The notes: generated from the sequence alone by a model not told the origin. 14,867 bases of DNA from Methanobacteriota archaeon (GCA_023436075.1 JAEZKS010000172.1:1-14867), one strand, 5' to 3'; counted from the first letter of the stretch, positions 5,911 to 12,740 are shown. Numbers and translations are program-made.

Positions 5911-7079
5911 CACGACAGCTCCGTGGCGGCCTCACAGAACTCGCGCTTCACCTTCACTTCGTCGAAGGTAGTGACGACTCCGTCCCACAGCACGAAACGG
6001 TCGTCGACCAGCAGGTCTGTCACCGCGCCGCCCGAGTAGACGAGATTCGCGATCAGGTCGTAGTGCGGCAGCATTCGCACATCGTCGAGATCGATGAACG
6101 CCAGGTCACGGCTCCACATCGTGGCCATTTTCAGCATTACCGGCGCAGGCGCGACAGTGGCATCCCAGCGGTGCGACTTTTGCAGCAGGGAGCCGAACTT
6201 CATCTCCTGCATCATATCCAGCGAGTTGTTGCTCGACGCGCCGTCGGTGCCCAGCGCGACTTTTACCCCGGCGGCCAGCAATTCGGGCAAAGGCATGACA
6301 CCGCCCGATGCCAACTTCATGTTCGACACCGGACAATGCACGACCGTGCAACCCTGATCTGCGAGAATCTTCACTTCCATCTTGGTCAGCCATGCGGCAT
6401 GAGAGAGAATCGTATTCTCGTCCAGCAGCCCGATGCTGTCGAGGTATTCGACAGGCCACAGGCCGGTCTGCCGGTGACAGTCGACGCATTCCTTGCGAGT
6501 CTCGGAGATGTGCGTGATCAGCTTCGCGTCGTGCTTCCGCGCCAGCACCTTCGCCCGGACGAGCACGTCCTCAGCGCACAGGTAAATGGAATGGGGGGCC
6601 ACGCAGAAGTCCACGCGGGATGGCCGTGGTCCGGCAAGCTGCCGCTCCGCCAGCCGAAGCGCATCATCAGCATCCCGGAAATATGGCGTGCCGAAGTCGA
6701 GGATTGGCGTGCCCAGCATGCCCCTGATGCCTGAATCCTCCACGGCCTTTGCAACCGATTCCACGAAGTAGTACATGTCGATGAACGATGACGTCCCCGT
6801 CCGGATCATTTCGAGACAGCCGAGCATAGCGCCCTTATATACCAGGTCGGGCGTGAGCCGCTTCTCGGCGGGGAAAATGACCGTATCCAGCCATTCCTGT
6901 AATTTCAGGCCGTCCCCTGCACCTCGCATCAGCGTCATTGCACTGTGAGTGTGGGCGTTGTTGAAGGCCGGGATAGCCAGCTTTCCAGTCGCGTCGAATT
7001 CCTCGTCTGACGAGCCGTTGCGCAGCTCGCCTTTGACAATCTTGCTGCCGTCCCAGTAAGTGGCATTTTTGATAAGCAT
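5910..7079 (-). CDS. dadD: MTA/SAH/5'-deoxyadenosine deaminase (amidohydrolase)
   Basis: A cytoplasmic metal-dependent hydrolase that removes the 6-amino group from adenosine derivatives of S-adenosylmethionine: 5'-deoxyadenosine, S-adenosylhomocysteine and methylthioadenosine. In methanogens this replaces the usual nucleosidase salvage. Numbered from the ATG at 7079 (389 aa), metal ligands are His43 and His45 (NNAHTHSAM), His190 (LITHISETRKE) and Asp279 (GTDGASSNN). Further active-site residues are Glu193, His163 (APHSIY) and His227 (LSHAAW). The frame is open upstream to 7187, but that 36-residue extension has no family features. A GGAG six bases before the 7079 ATG, followed directly by the typical MLIKNATYWDG start, settles the choice. 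The gene overlaps dph6 by one base. I infer that it salvages by-products of radical-SAM and diphthamide chemistry. Confidence 0.92.
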   Translation of the reverse strand: MLIKNATYWDGSKIVKGELRNGSSDEEFDATGKLAIPAFNNAHTHSAMTLMRGAGDGLKLQEWLDTVIFPAEKRLTPDLVYKGAMLGCLEMIRTGTSSFIDMYYFVESVAKAVEDSGIRGMLGTPILDFGTPYFRDADDALRLAERQLAGPRPSRVDFCVAPHSIYLCAEDVLVRAKVLARKHDAKLITHISETRKECVDCHRQTGLWPVEYLDSIGLLDENTILSHAAWLTKMEVKILADQGCTVVHCPVSNMKLASGGVMPLPELLAAGVKVALGTDGASSNNSLDMMQEMKFGSLLQKSHRWDATVAPAPVMLKMATMWSRDLAFIDLDDVRMLPHYDLIANLVYSGGAVTDLLVDDRFVLWDGVVTTFDEVKVKREFCEAATELS

Positions 7080-7103
7080 CTGAAACTCCGGTGATGATTT
7101 GAC

Positions 7104-7126
7104 AAATATTGGCTGCTGAATGTTAA
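7104..7126 (-). promoter_or_regulatory. Candidate promoter of dadD-dph6
   Basis: On the - strand a T-run (TTTTTTTAACATT) is followed by CAATATTTG, 25-50 bases before the dadD start. Either could serve as the TATA-like box. The assignment is tentative. Confidence 0.3.
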
Positions 7127-7158
7127 AAAAACTGCCGATGAGGGAAAAATGAGGGAAA

Positions 7159-7186
7159 TGAGAGGCCAGTAAAAAAGGGCCTCTCA
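7159..7186 (-). terminator. Hairpin terminator after the MFS gene
   Basis: TGAGAGGCC (7159-7167) and GGCCTCTCA (7178-7186) form a perfect 9-bp stem with a 10-nt loop. On the - strand it begins about 23 bases after the MFS stop codon and is followed by pyrimidine-rich sequence (TTTCCCTCATTTTTCCC). It separates the MFS transcript from dadD. Confidence 0.6.
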
Positions 7187-7208
7187 AATGCAGGGTGTCA
7201 CAGGTCGT

Positions 7209-8426
7209 TCACGAGACCGGCGAAGCGGCAGGAATCCCTCCAGGACTGCTCCGCATGCTGATCGACAGGAGCACAGCATAAGCCACTACGCCCAGGCCGC
7301 CGACCATCATCCCGGCCGCCATGCCCAGGTAGCCTGCCAGCAGACCGCCAGCTGCAGGCCCTATCATCATTCCCGCGGACATAGCGATGTTGTAGACTGA
7401 GAAAACTGCCCCGTACCCTCCGGATCCCATGCGGTCGGATATTTCAGTCATCTCTGTAGGCACGGAAGACAGCCCGAGGGCAAGCGTTGCTCCGATCAGT
7501 GCCATTATCGCCAGTTCCGCCAGGAACGAGCCAGCCAGCGCAACGAAAGGCAGCAGTAAAGCGGTGCAGATGAGTCCGGCAACAATAGTGCGCCTGCGGC
7601 CGAGCTTATTTGCAACAATGTATGATAGAGGAGCGACGACCACACTGGATAATGCCATGACAGTGAAAAGAACGCCGATCAGTCCGGGGGAAACTTCGAG
7701 TGTGTTCAGCAGGTACAACGGTAAAGTCGGCTCAAGCATGCTCATCACGACAGAGATCAACGTGATGACGCCGGCCAGGAGCACGAATGTCGGCTTCTTC
7801 AACAGTCTCATGATTGAGGGCTTTTCGTCGTTAGTGGCAATAGGTGGGTCTTTAAGCAGGAATATTCGCGCGATACCGTCTATGACCACCAGGCCAGCTA
7901 TGGCCAGGAACGGGAGCATGTAGCCGCCATACTCGTATAGGAAACCTCCGACGCCTGGTCCTATCAGCATACCTGCAAAACTGCCCGAGAGCGCCAGGCC
8001 CATTGCCTGTTGTCTGGAGCTTGCCGGATAGAGGTCTGCCAGCAGGGCAAGTCCTGCAGTCCAGGTAACTGCGGCGGAGATTCCCTGGAGCGCTCGGGCT
8101 ATCACCAGCATGGCAATGTCGCTTGCGAACGCGAACATCAGCGTCGATACCAGCAACCCGACCAGGCCAATGATCATGGGTTTCTTTCTGCCAATCTTAT
8201 CTGACAACATGCCTACGATCGGCGAAGCCGCCAGGAACGTCACCGCATAGCAGGCAAACATCAGCCCGATCACCTGCTGGGAAGCGCCAAGCTCTGCCGC
8301 ATATTGAGGGAGAATCGGCACGACGATCGAGTAGACGAGCATGTCAGTGAATATGGCGATCGCAACAACCAGGAGGCCCATCACCTGGTTTCTATCCATT
8401 TTCAGGTGTTCTTTTGACGTTTCCAT
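7209..8426 (-). CDS. MFS drug:H+ antiporter-like efflux pump
   Basis: A 12-helix transporter of the major facilitator superfamily, drug-efflux (DHA1) type, in the cytoplasmic membrane. The 407-residue frame (405 from the preferred start) shows motif A, GMLSDKIGRKKP, in the loop after helix 2. It also shows the antiporter motif C, GMLIGPGVGG, in helix 5, and a second similar GMMIGPAAGG in the C-terminal half, as expected from the internal duplication of the fold. A charged central loop (LLKDPPIATNDEKPS) divides the halves. I prefer the ATG at 8426, seven bases after GGAG, over the ATG at 8432, which is only one base from it. A TetR gene lies upstream in the same direction, and two operator-like repeats lie in the gap, so expression is probably induced by a TetR ligand. 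The substrate is unknown; the module looks bacterial in origin. Confidence 0.9.
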   Translation of the reverse strand: METSKEHLKMDRNQVMGLLVVAIAIFTDMLVYSIVVPILPQYAAELGASQQVIGLMFACYAVTFLAASPIVGMLSDKIGRKKPMIIGLVGLLVSTLMFAFASDIAMLVIARALQGISAAVTWTAGLALLADLYPASSRQQAMGLALSGSFAGMLIGPGVGGFLYEYGGYMLPFLAIAGLVVIDGIARIFLLKDPPIATNDEKPSIMRLLKKPTFVLLAGVITLISVVMSMLEPTLPLYLLNTLEVSPGLIGVLFTVMALSSVVVAPLSYIVANKLGRRRTIVAGLICTALLLPFVALAGSFLAELAIMALIGATLALGLSSVPTEMTEISDRMGSGGYGAVFSVYNIAMSAGMMIGPAAGGLLAGYLGMAAGMMVGGLGVVAYAVLLSISMRSSPGGIPAASPVS

Positions 8427-8442
8427 TGTCATTCTCCATTAT

Positions 8443-8465
8443 ACATTCATGTTTGTATGTAAATT
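8443..8465. promoter_or_regulatory. TetR operator-like site O1
   Basis: This 23-base site (ACATTCATGTTTGTATG, then TAAATT) contains ATACA and TGTAT half-sites if read from 8441. It matches the reverse complement of O2 at 20 of 23 positions. It lies just before the ribosome binding site of the MFS gene, within the expected leader. Confidence 0.6.
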
Positions 8466-8520
8466 ATCGACAACGTTTCGACAGTCGATTGAGTCAAGAG
8501 CCATAAGAGCCTGGCTCAAA

Positions 8521-8543
8521 AATTTACATACATACGTGTATGT
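8521..8543. promoter_or_regulatory. TetR operator-like site O2
   Basis: This site is in the opposite orientation to O1 and has the core CATACGTGTATG, an inverted repeat of CATAC and GTATG. It lies directly downstream (on the - strand) of the TATA-like box at 8548-8558, covering the likely transcription start of the MFS gene. A bound repressor would block initiation there. Confidence 0.6.
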
Positions 8544-8547
8544 TAAT

Positions 8548-8558
8548 GATATTTATAG
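8548..8558 (-). promoter_or_regulatory. TATA-like box of the MFS gene
   Basis: CTATAAATATC on the - strand lies about 122 bases before the MFS start codon. It would give a leader of roughly 95 nt that contains both O1 and the ribosome binding site. Confidence 0.45.
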
Positions 8559-8575
8559 GTTGTCGTTCCCGGCGA

Positions 8576-9202
8576 TCATGCAACAATGCTTCGCAGGTAA
8601 AGCTTTACGAAAGAAGATGCCTGCTTTTTCAGAGAAAACTGGGGCGTCTCAGCCACCGATCGTTCCACTATCCAGATGAACACGATACCATTGAGCATTC
8701 CGTAGGCGGCAATGGCCGCGGTCATCGCGTCGACGTCGCGACGTACTTCGCCGGAGTCCTTTGCCTGTTCGATAAGCCCTGCTATGTAGCTTATCGACTC
8801 CTCATAGGCATGCTTTTTATCCTCCAGCCGCAACGAGAGCTCCGGGTCGTCCACCATCTGGAAGATCAGTATCTCCTGCACCGCCCGGTAATCATCGTCT
8901 TCCTCGACGAACTTCAGCAAGCTCACCAGGACCCGCTCCAGTATCTCCATGGGCGTACCGCCTTCCGAGATCAGCCGAACCGTAAGCGCGTTGACCCGTT
9001 CGAGGCCTTTGTTTATGATGGCCGTGAAAATCTCCGCTTTACCGCCCTTGAAATGCCAGTAAATCGCGCCGCGGGTGACGCCGGCCTCTTTCGCGATGTC
9101 GTCCAGCGTGGTCGATGGATAGCCTTTTTTGCTGAACACCTTCAGCGCCGCATCGAGAAGCTTCTCCTTCGTGACCTCGGCTTCCTCTTTCGTCTTTCTC
9201 AT
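8576..9202 (-). CDS. TetR/AcrR family transcriptional repressor
   Basis: A cytoplasmic DNA-binding repressor released by a small ligand. The 208-aa length is typical. The N-terminal helix-turn-helix is at about residues 30-51 (TTLDDIAKEAGVTRGAIYWHF) and follows the usual first helix (LLDAALKVFSKKG). This part closely resembles bacterial AcrR/TtgR-type regulators of drug pumps. The all-helical C-terminal part is the presumed ligand-binding and dimer domain. The ATG at 9202 has an AGTGAT ribosome binding site four bases upstream. The gene lies directly upstream of the MFS pump on the same strand. Inverted-repeat sites of one type occur before both genes, so it most likely represses itself and the pump. 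Its bacterial look suggests transfer of the module into this archaeon. Confidence 0.9.
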   Translation of the reverse strand: MRKTKEEAEVTKEKLLDAALKVFSKKGYPSTTLDDIAKEAGVTRGAIYWHFKGGKAEIFTAIINKGLERVNALTVRLISEGGTPMEILERVLVSLLKFVEEDDDYRAVQEILIFQMVDDPELSLRLEDKKHAYEESISYIAGLIEQAKDSGEVRRDVDAMTAAIAAYGMLNGIVFIWIVERSVAETPQFSLKKQASSFVKLYLRSIVA

Positions 9203-9217
9203 GAGATCACTGAATAT

Positions 9218-9238
9218 ACATTTGCGTACGTATATAAG
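9218..9238. promoter_or_regulatory. TetR operator-like site O3
   Basis: ACATTTGCGTACGTATATAAG agrees with O1 at 14 of 21 positions and has TATAC and GTATA half-sites when read from 9215. It overlaps or lies just downstream of the tetR promoter elements, which implies autorepression. Confidence 0.5.
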
Positions 9239-9240
9239 CG

Positions 9241-9248
9241 TTTATAAG
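9241..9248 (-). promoter_or_regulatory. TATA-like box of the tetR gene
   Basis: CTTATAAA on the - strand lies about 40 bases before the tetR start. A second candidate, CTTATATACG at 9229-9238, overlaps O3. In either case the operator would cover the promoter or start site. Confidence 0.45.
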
Positions 9249-9285
9249 TGTTTCAAAATGATCGTATCTTGAAAGATTCCATGAA

Positions 9286-10056
9286 TCATGTCCTGGCTTT
9301 CAACGGCACGATGTGCCTGCCGTACTCGCTTTCGATGATCATGGCTTCCACACCGTAGACGTCCCTGATAGTCTCAGTCGTAAGCACGTCTTCCGGCCTG
9401 CCGAACGCGTGGACTTTTCCATGATTGAGCACGAGCACAGTGTCCGAATAGGAGTATGCCAGGTTCAGATCATGCAATGCGACGATCATGGACGCGCCCC
9501 TGCTCTTGGTCAGTCGCCTGGTGATTTCCAGCACCTCTATCTGATGCTTCAGGTCAAGATTGCTCGTCGGCTCGTCGAACAGGAACAGTTCCGGCTCCTG
9601 GGCGAGCGCCCGGGCGATATAGACTTTCTGCTTCTCGCCGCCGCTGAGCTGATCCATGAACTTGCCCGCGAAGCTGCGGATGTTCATGCTGTCAAGGGCC
9701 TGCTGTACGATGTCCAGGTCGTGCTGCGAAACCTTCCACTTGATGTGAGGCTTGCGACCGAGCAGGACGGTCTCCATGACCGTGGAGAAGAACAGATAAT
9801 GGAAGTTCTGGGGGACATAGCCGATGAGCCTTGCGATCTCGCCCGGGTCCATCCGTGCAGCGTCGGCTTCGTTCAGAAAGACCTTGCCGTTCGTGGGCTT
9901 GTGCACCTGGGCAATGCACTTGATCAGCGTGCTCTTGCCCGAGCCATTAGGCCCGATGACGCTGATCACCTCGCCGGGGTTCCCCTCGAACGAGACGCCG
10001 TCGAGTGCCCTGTGGGCGCCGTAATTCACTCCGAGGCCGTCGATCTTGATCTTCAA
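9286..10056 (-). CDS. ABC importer ATPase, cobalamin/iron-chelate type
   Basis: The energy-coupling subunit of the importer formed with the next two genes upstream. The 256-aa protein has a complete nucleotide-binding domain. Walker A is GPNGSGKST at 35-43, the Q-loop Gln83 is in VPQNF, and the signature LSGGEKQKVYIARA starts at 137. Walker B is LFLFDEPTSNLD from 157 and the switch histidine is His195 (ALHDLNLAYS). The order and spacing are typical of BtuD/FecE/FhuC-like ATPases. It begins with TTG at 10056; no ATG or GTG is better placed, and the GAGAGGG that serves as its ribosome binding site overlaps the stop codon of the permease gene, 11 bases upstream. It is the last gene of the operon. 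Cobalamin, iron-siderophore or another metal chelate cannot be told apart from this sequence. Confidence 0.93.
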   Translation of the reverse strand: MKIKIDGLGVNYGAHRALDGVSFEGNPGEVISVIGPNGSGKSTLIKCIAQVHKPTNGKVFLNEADAARMDPGEIARLIGYVPQNFHYLFFSTVMETVLLGRKPHIKWKVSQHDLDIVQQALDSMNIRSFAGKFMDQLSGGEKQKVYIARALAQEPELFLFDEPTSNLDLKHQIEVLEITRRLTKSRGASMIVALHDLNLAYSYSDTVLVLNHGKVHAFGRPEDVLTTETIRDVYGVEAMIIESEYGRHIVPLKART

Positions 10057-10067
10057 TGCAGTCCCTC

Positions 10068-11213
10068 TCAGTAGATGTGGCTATCCCTGCCCTTCAGTAT
10101 GAGATACAGGAAGAAAATGCCACCGAGAATGTACATGACTATGCCTACCGGGATCTCGACCGGACTCATGACAGTACGAGAGAACGTATCCGATAGCAGC
10201 AGGATCAGAGCACCCATGAGCGCAGAGCACGGGATGAGATAGCGATGATCGTTGCCGATGAGCATGCGACAGATGTGCGGGGCCATCAGGCCTATGAACC
10301 CGATGACGCCTGTGAATGCCAGGCAGCTCGACGCCGCGATGGTTACCAGCAGCAGGCAGTAGAGCCGCATACGCTCCACACGTATGCCGAGGTTCTTCGC
10401 GATCTCGTCGCCGGCGGCCAGCGCGTTCAGGTCCCATGCCTTCAGCGCCAGGAGTATCGTGCAAACGATCACGATCGGCAACAGGATGATCACCGCGTTC
10501 CAGCTTGCGCCCCACATGCCGCCCATGAGCCAAATCTCGAGGTCTTTCAGCCGGTCATTGTTGGACAGGTACTTGAGGACGATCACTCCGGCCTGGAATA
10601 TGTAGCCAAGCACGACGCCGGCGAGGATGAGCGTGGACTGGCTGGTGCCCCGCACCCTCGAGATGCCATAGATGAGAAACATGCTGAGAAGCCCGAAGAT
10701 GAACGCGTTCAGGACAATGTCATAGTTACCTCCATTTGCGATGAAGAGGCCCAGGATGCCCGTGCCTAGCACGATAGTAATCGCCGCCCCGAAAGATGCG
10801 GCCGATGCCAGGCCAAGCGTGAACGGACTGACCAGCGGGTTCCGCAGCACGCCCTGCATGACCGTCCCGGCCACGGCAAGGCTCATGCCGGTCAGTATGG
10901 CCAGCAATATCCGGGGCAGCCGCATGTCGACGACGATGACCGGGGCGATGTCGTTCTGGGGCTGAGGGAGCCCGTTTATATGGATCCCGATCATATGCAA
11001 CTGGCCTTCCACTGCTCCGACGAGGGACCAGAACACGTCCCCGTACTCGATCATGGCCGAACCTGCCGACGCCGCATAGATCGACGACATGAGCAGCAAT
11101 GCCGCGAGTAGCCCGAGGAAAATCAGCCGTTTCCTGAAGCTGCCGTGGTACAGGTCGTTTACAGAAGTCTCTGCCGCTCCTGCGCCGGGCTCCGTGATCA
11201 GGCTTCCTGACAT
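10068..11213 (-). CDS. ABC importer permease, FecCD/BtuC family
   Basis: The membrane channel subunit for uptake of cobalamin or an iron chelate. The 381-aa protein has an N-terminal cytoplasmic tail of about 28 residues and about ten hydrophobic segments. The conserved FecCD blocks are DMRLPRILLAILTGMSLA from about 96, VMQGVLRNPLVSPFTLGLA from about 118, and TGVIGFIGLMAPHICRMLIG from about 301. The C-terminal block SRTVMSPVEIPVGIVMYILGG follows. The segment ALAAGDEIAKNLGI around 264-277 is the expected coupling helix that contacts the ATPase. The gene lies 84 bp after the lipoprotein gene and 11 bp before the ATPase gene. The ribosome binding site before its ATG is weak (GGAT), and a hairpin in the gap may lower its expression relative to the binding protein. 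Confidence 0.93.
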   Translation of the reverse strand: MSGSLITEPGAGAAETSVNDLYHGSFRKRLIFLGLLAALLLMSSIYAASAGSAMIEYGDVFWSLVGAVEGQLHMIGIHINGLPQPQNDIAPVIVVDMRLPRILLAILTGMSLAVAGTVMQGVLRNPLVSPFTLGLASAASFGAAITIVLGTGILGLFIANGGNYDIVLNAFIFGLLSMFLIYGISRVRGTSQSTLILAGVVLGYIFQAGVIVLKYLSNNDRLKDLEIWLMGGMWGASWNAVIILLPIVIVCTILLALKAWDLNALAAGDEIAKNLGIRVERMRLYCLLLVTIAASSCLAFTGVIGFIGLMAPHICRMLIGNDHRYLIPCSALMGALILLLSDTFSRTVMSPVEIPVGIVMYILGGIFFLYLILKGRDSHIY

Positions 11214-11238
11214 TTTGACAAATCCAAATAGAAAGGAC

Positions 11239-11265
11239 GGATGGGCAACATATAGTTTCCCATCC
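11239..11265 (-). other. Hairpin between binding-protein and permease genes
   Basis: GGATGGG (11239-11245) and CCCATCC (11259-11265) form a 7-bp perfect stem with a 13-nt AT-rich loop. It lies within the 84-base gap of the ABC operon. Such a site could protect the 3' end of the upstream message or cause partial termination, giving more binding protein than permease. Confidence 0.45.
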
Positions 11266-11297
11266 TGTATTTTCCCTTTATGTCCATCGTTACAGGC

Positions 11298-12335
11298 CTA
11301 AGGAACGACGAAATTGCCATTCTTCGAACCGGGGACGAACCGCTGGTCGTACTCTTCCAGAATACTTGCCGGGTCGACGTCGCTGAAGAGGTCCGGGTGC
11401 AAGATATTGGCCAGGTACAGCAGGCCGATGAACCCTTTCGGCCCGAAGGTCAGCGTGCTCGACATGACATAGACCTTGCCGTCCTTCACGGCCTTGACTA
11501 ATGGCATGCCAGTCCGGTTCATGATGGCGTTCCGGGTCTCGGTCATGTTAGCCGCCGTGGCGTAGTTGAGCCCAACCTTGATGACAATGTCCGGGTTCTG
11601 ATCAATGACCCACTCGTTCGAGATGTCACCCTTCAGTAGGTCGGTGGCAATGTTCTTGCCCCCTGCCATCCGGATCAGCGTATCGCCACCTGAGCCGTTG
11701 ATCACGGTGGCGAGCTTATACATGTTTGTCTCCCAGAACACCGATGGTTTCTGGTCATCCGTCAGGTTGGCTATCCGCTGCGTCACCAGGGCGATCTGCG
11801 GCTCCATGAAACCGGCGTACTCTTCCGCCCGCGCCTGCTTCCCGGTCAAGACGCCCATCTTCCGAATGTCCGACGTCATGTTGTCCATCTTGTAGCAATC
11901 CAGGAGCAGTACCGGGATGCCGGCCTGGTCAAAACTGTCCATGTTCTTAGGCTTGGAGGAAGCGTACGCGATCACCACGTCTGGCTTGAGCGCTATGATC
12001 GACTCCATGTTCGGGCTGCTCCACTCGCCGATGCTTGGCGTGTCGTTGAAGTATCCTGCCAGGTTGGGATTACTCTTGACGTTGTTCGGCACGCCGACGA
12101 TCCGGTCGATCGCCCCGAGGGCGATCAGGACTTCAGCGCTGTCCGAGTTAGTGACGATGATCCGGTCGGCCACGCCGGGGAGTTCCAGGGCCTTCCCCGT
12201 GCTGTCGACGATCGTGATGGCCGTCGTGTTGTTCGCTGGCTCAGGAGTCGGCGTCGGGGACGTGCAGCCCGACAGGCCGAGTGCCAGCAGTAAAACGGCA
12301 CATGCGATTATCACAATGAATAATTTGCTCTTTAT
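11298..12335 (-). CDS. ABC importer substrate-binding lipoprotein, apparent ATA start
   Basis: The extracytoplasmic binding protein of the importer, of the Fe3+-chelate/cobalamin type (periplasmic binding protein 2 fold). A lipobox, LGLSGC, precedes a Thr/Pro-rich linker (TSPTPTPEP). The mature part has the family segments DRIIVTNSDSAEVLIALGA and IIALKPDVVIAYAS. The usual start options fail: the first in-frame GTG at 12314 lies 27 bases after the only ribosome binding site and gives a signal peptide with no positive charge. Beginning instead at ATA 12335 gives (M)KSKLFIVIIACAVLLL, a normal lysine-bearing signal peptide with the lipid-modified Cys at residue 24 and ideal 6-nt spacing from GGGAGGT. 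I therefore give the longer form (345 codons). The GTG form would be 338 aa. It is the first gene of the operon. Confidence 0.88.
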   Translation of the reverse strand: MKSKLFIVIIACAVLLLALGLSGCTSPTPTPEPANNTTAITIVDSTGKALELPGVADRIIVTNSDSAEVLIALGAIDRIVGVPNNVKSNPNLAGYFNDTPSIGEWSSPNMESIIALKPDVVIAYASSKPKNMDSFDQAGIPVLLLDCYKMDNMTSDIRKMGVLTGKQARAEEYAGFMEPQIALVTQRIANLTDDQKPSVFWETNMYKLATVINGSGGDTLIRMAGGKNIATDLLKGDISNEWVIDQNPDIVIKVGLNYATAANMTETRNAIMNRTGMPLVKAVKDGKVYVMSSTLTFGPKGFIGLLYLANILHPDLFSDVDPASILEEYDQRFVPGSKNGNFVVP

Positions 12336-12341
12336 GTTGAT

Positions 12342-12348
12342 ACCTCCC
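12342..12348 (-). promoter_or_regulatory. Ribosome binding site that points to the ATA start
   Basis: GGGAGGT on the - strand ends six bases before ATA at 12335-12333 and 27 bases before the nearest in-frame GTG. It is the strongest ribosome binding site match in the window. Confidence 0.65.
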
Positions 12349-12374
12349 GTTTACCGCGCGCTTGCGCAGGTAAC
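12349..12374 (-). promoter_or_regulatory. Leader hairpin before the ABC operon
   Basis: On the - strand GTTACC and GGTAAAC flank a GCGC-AA-GCGC core, forming an interrupted palindrome directly upstream of the ribosome binding site. It could be a repressor operator or an RNA hairpin that affects access to the ribosome binding site. The sequence does not match a cobalamin riboswitch core that I can recognise. Confidence 0.4.
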
Positions 12375-12387
12375 CATTGGTTTTACA

Positions 12388-12410
12388 ATTAAAAGTATTA
12401 ATAATTTTTG
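12388..12410 (-). promoter_or_regulatory. Candidate TATA region of the ABC importer operon
   Basis: An AT-rich stretch on the - strand (AAAAATTATTAATACTTTT) lies about 55-75 bases before the presumed start of the binding protein. It is the most TATA-like sequence in this spacer. Confidence 0.4.
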
Positions 12411-12471
12411 AAATCCTCATACTAAATGTTACAATTGCAGAGACTCTTGCATGTGGTCGAGTGTTTACGAG

Positions 12472-12490
12472 AGCCCTGCGGCTCGGTCAC
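12472..12490 (+). repeat. Direct repeat copy 1 flanking the foldback
   Basis: AGCCCTGCGGCTCGGTCAC matches 12741-12759 at 17 of 19 bases, including a 13-base identical core GCGGCTCGGTCAC. The two copies lie on either side of the large inverted repeat. Confidence 0.6.
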
Positions 12491-12576
12491 TCGTGCAGGT
12501 TCATATGCAGGGGAGAACTGTGCGACGGTTTTTCATGCATGGCTGCTATACATGGCCTTGTTTAGGCTCCCGTAGA

Positions 12577-12706
12577 ACGGGGAGGCCGCCAGGCACGCCA
12601 AGGGGCCAAGGGCGCCAAGACTTTTTTAACAAAAGTCATGCGTGGAGCCATTTTATTATCGTTCTTGGCGTGCTTGGCCCCTTGGCGTGCCTGGCGGCCT
12701 CCCCGT
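12577..12706. repeat. 130-bp foldback with 43-bp near-perfect arms
   Basis: Arms 12577-12619 and 12664-12706 are reverse complements at 41 of 43 positions. They are separated by a 44-nt AT-rich loop that holds its own small hairpin (ACTTTT and AAAAGT, 12620-12636). The arms are made of degenerate copies of a GGCGCCAAG-like unit (GGCACGCCAAG, GGGCCAAG, GGCGCCAAG). The RNA or single-stranded DNA would form a very stable stem. It lies between the secreted-protein gene and the ABC importer promoter, about 240 bases from the latter's start. Confidence 0.85.
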
Positions 12707-12740
12707 GCTGCGCGTTACCAAAACAAGGACAAACGACCAA

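Noticed and set aside
5838..6734. 298-codon open frame on the + strand
   Set aside because: Antisense to dadD; long frames opposite GC-rich genes are common and this one shows no domain.
7080..7187. N-terminal extension of dadD to 7187
   Set aside because: The extension would run through the MFS terminator hairpin and lacks family similarity, while ATG 7079 has a proper GGAG and begins with the typical amidohydrolase start.
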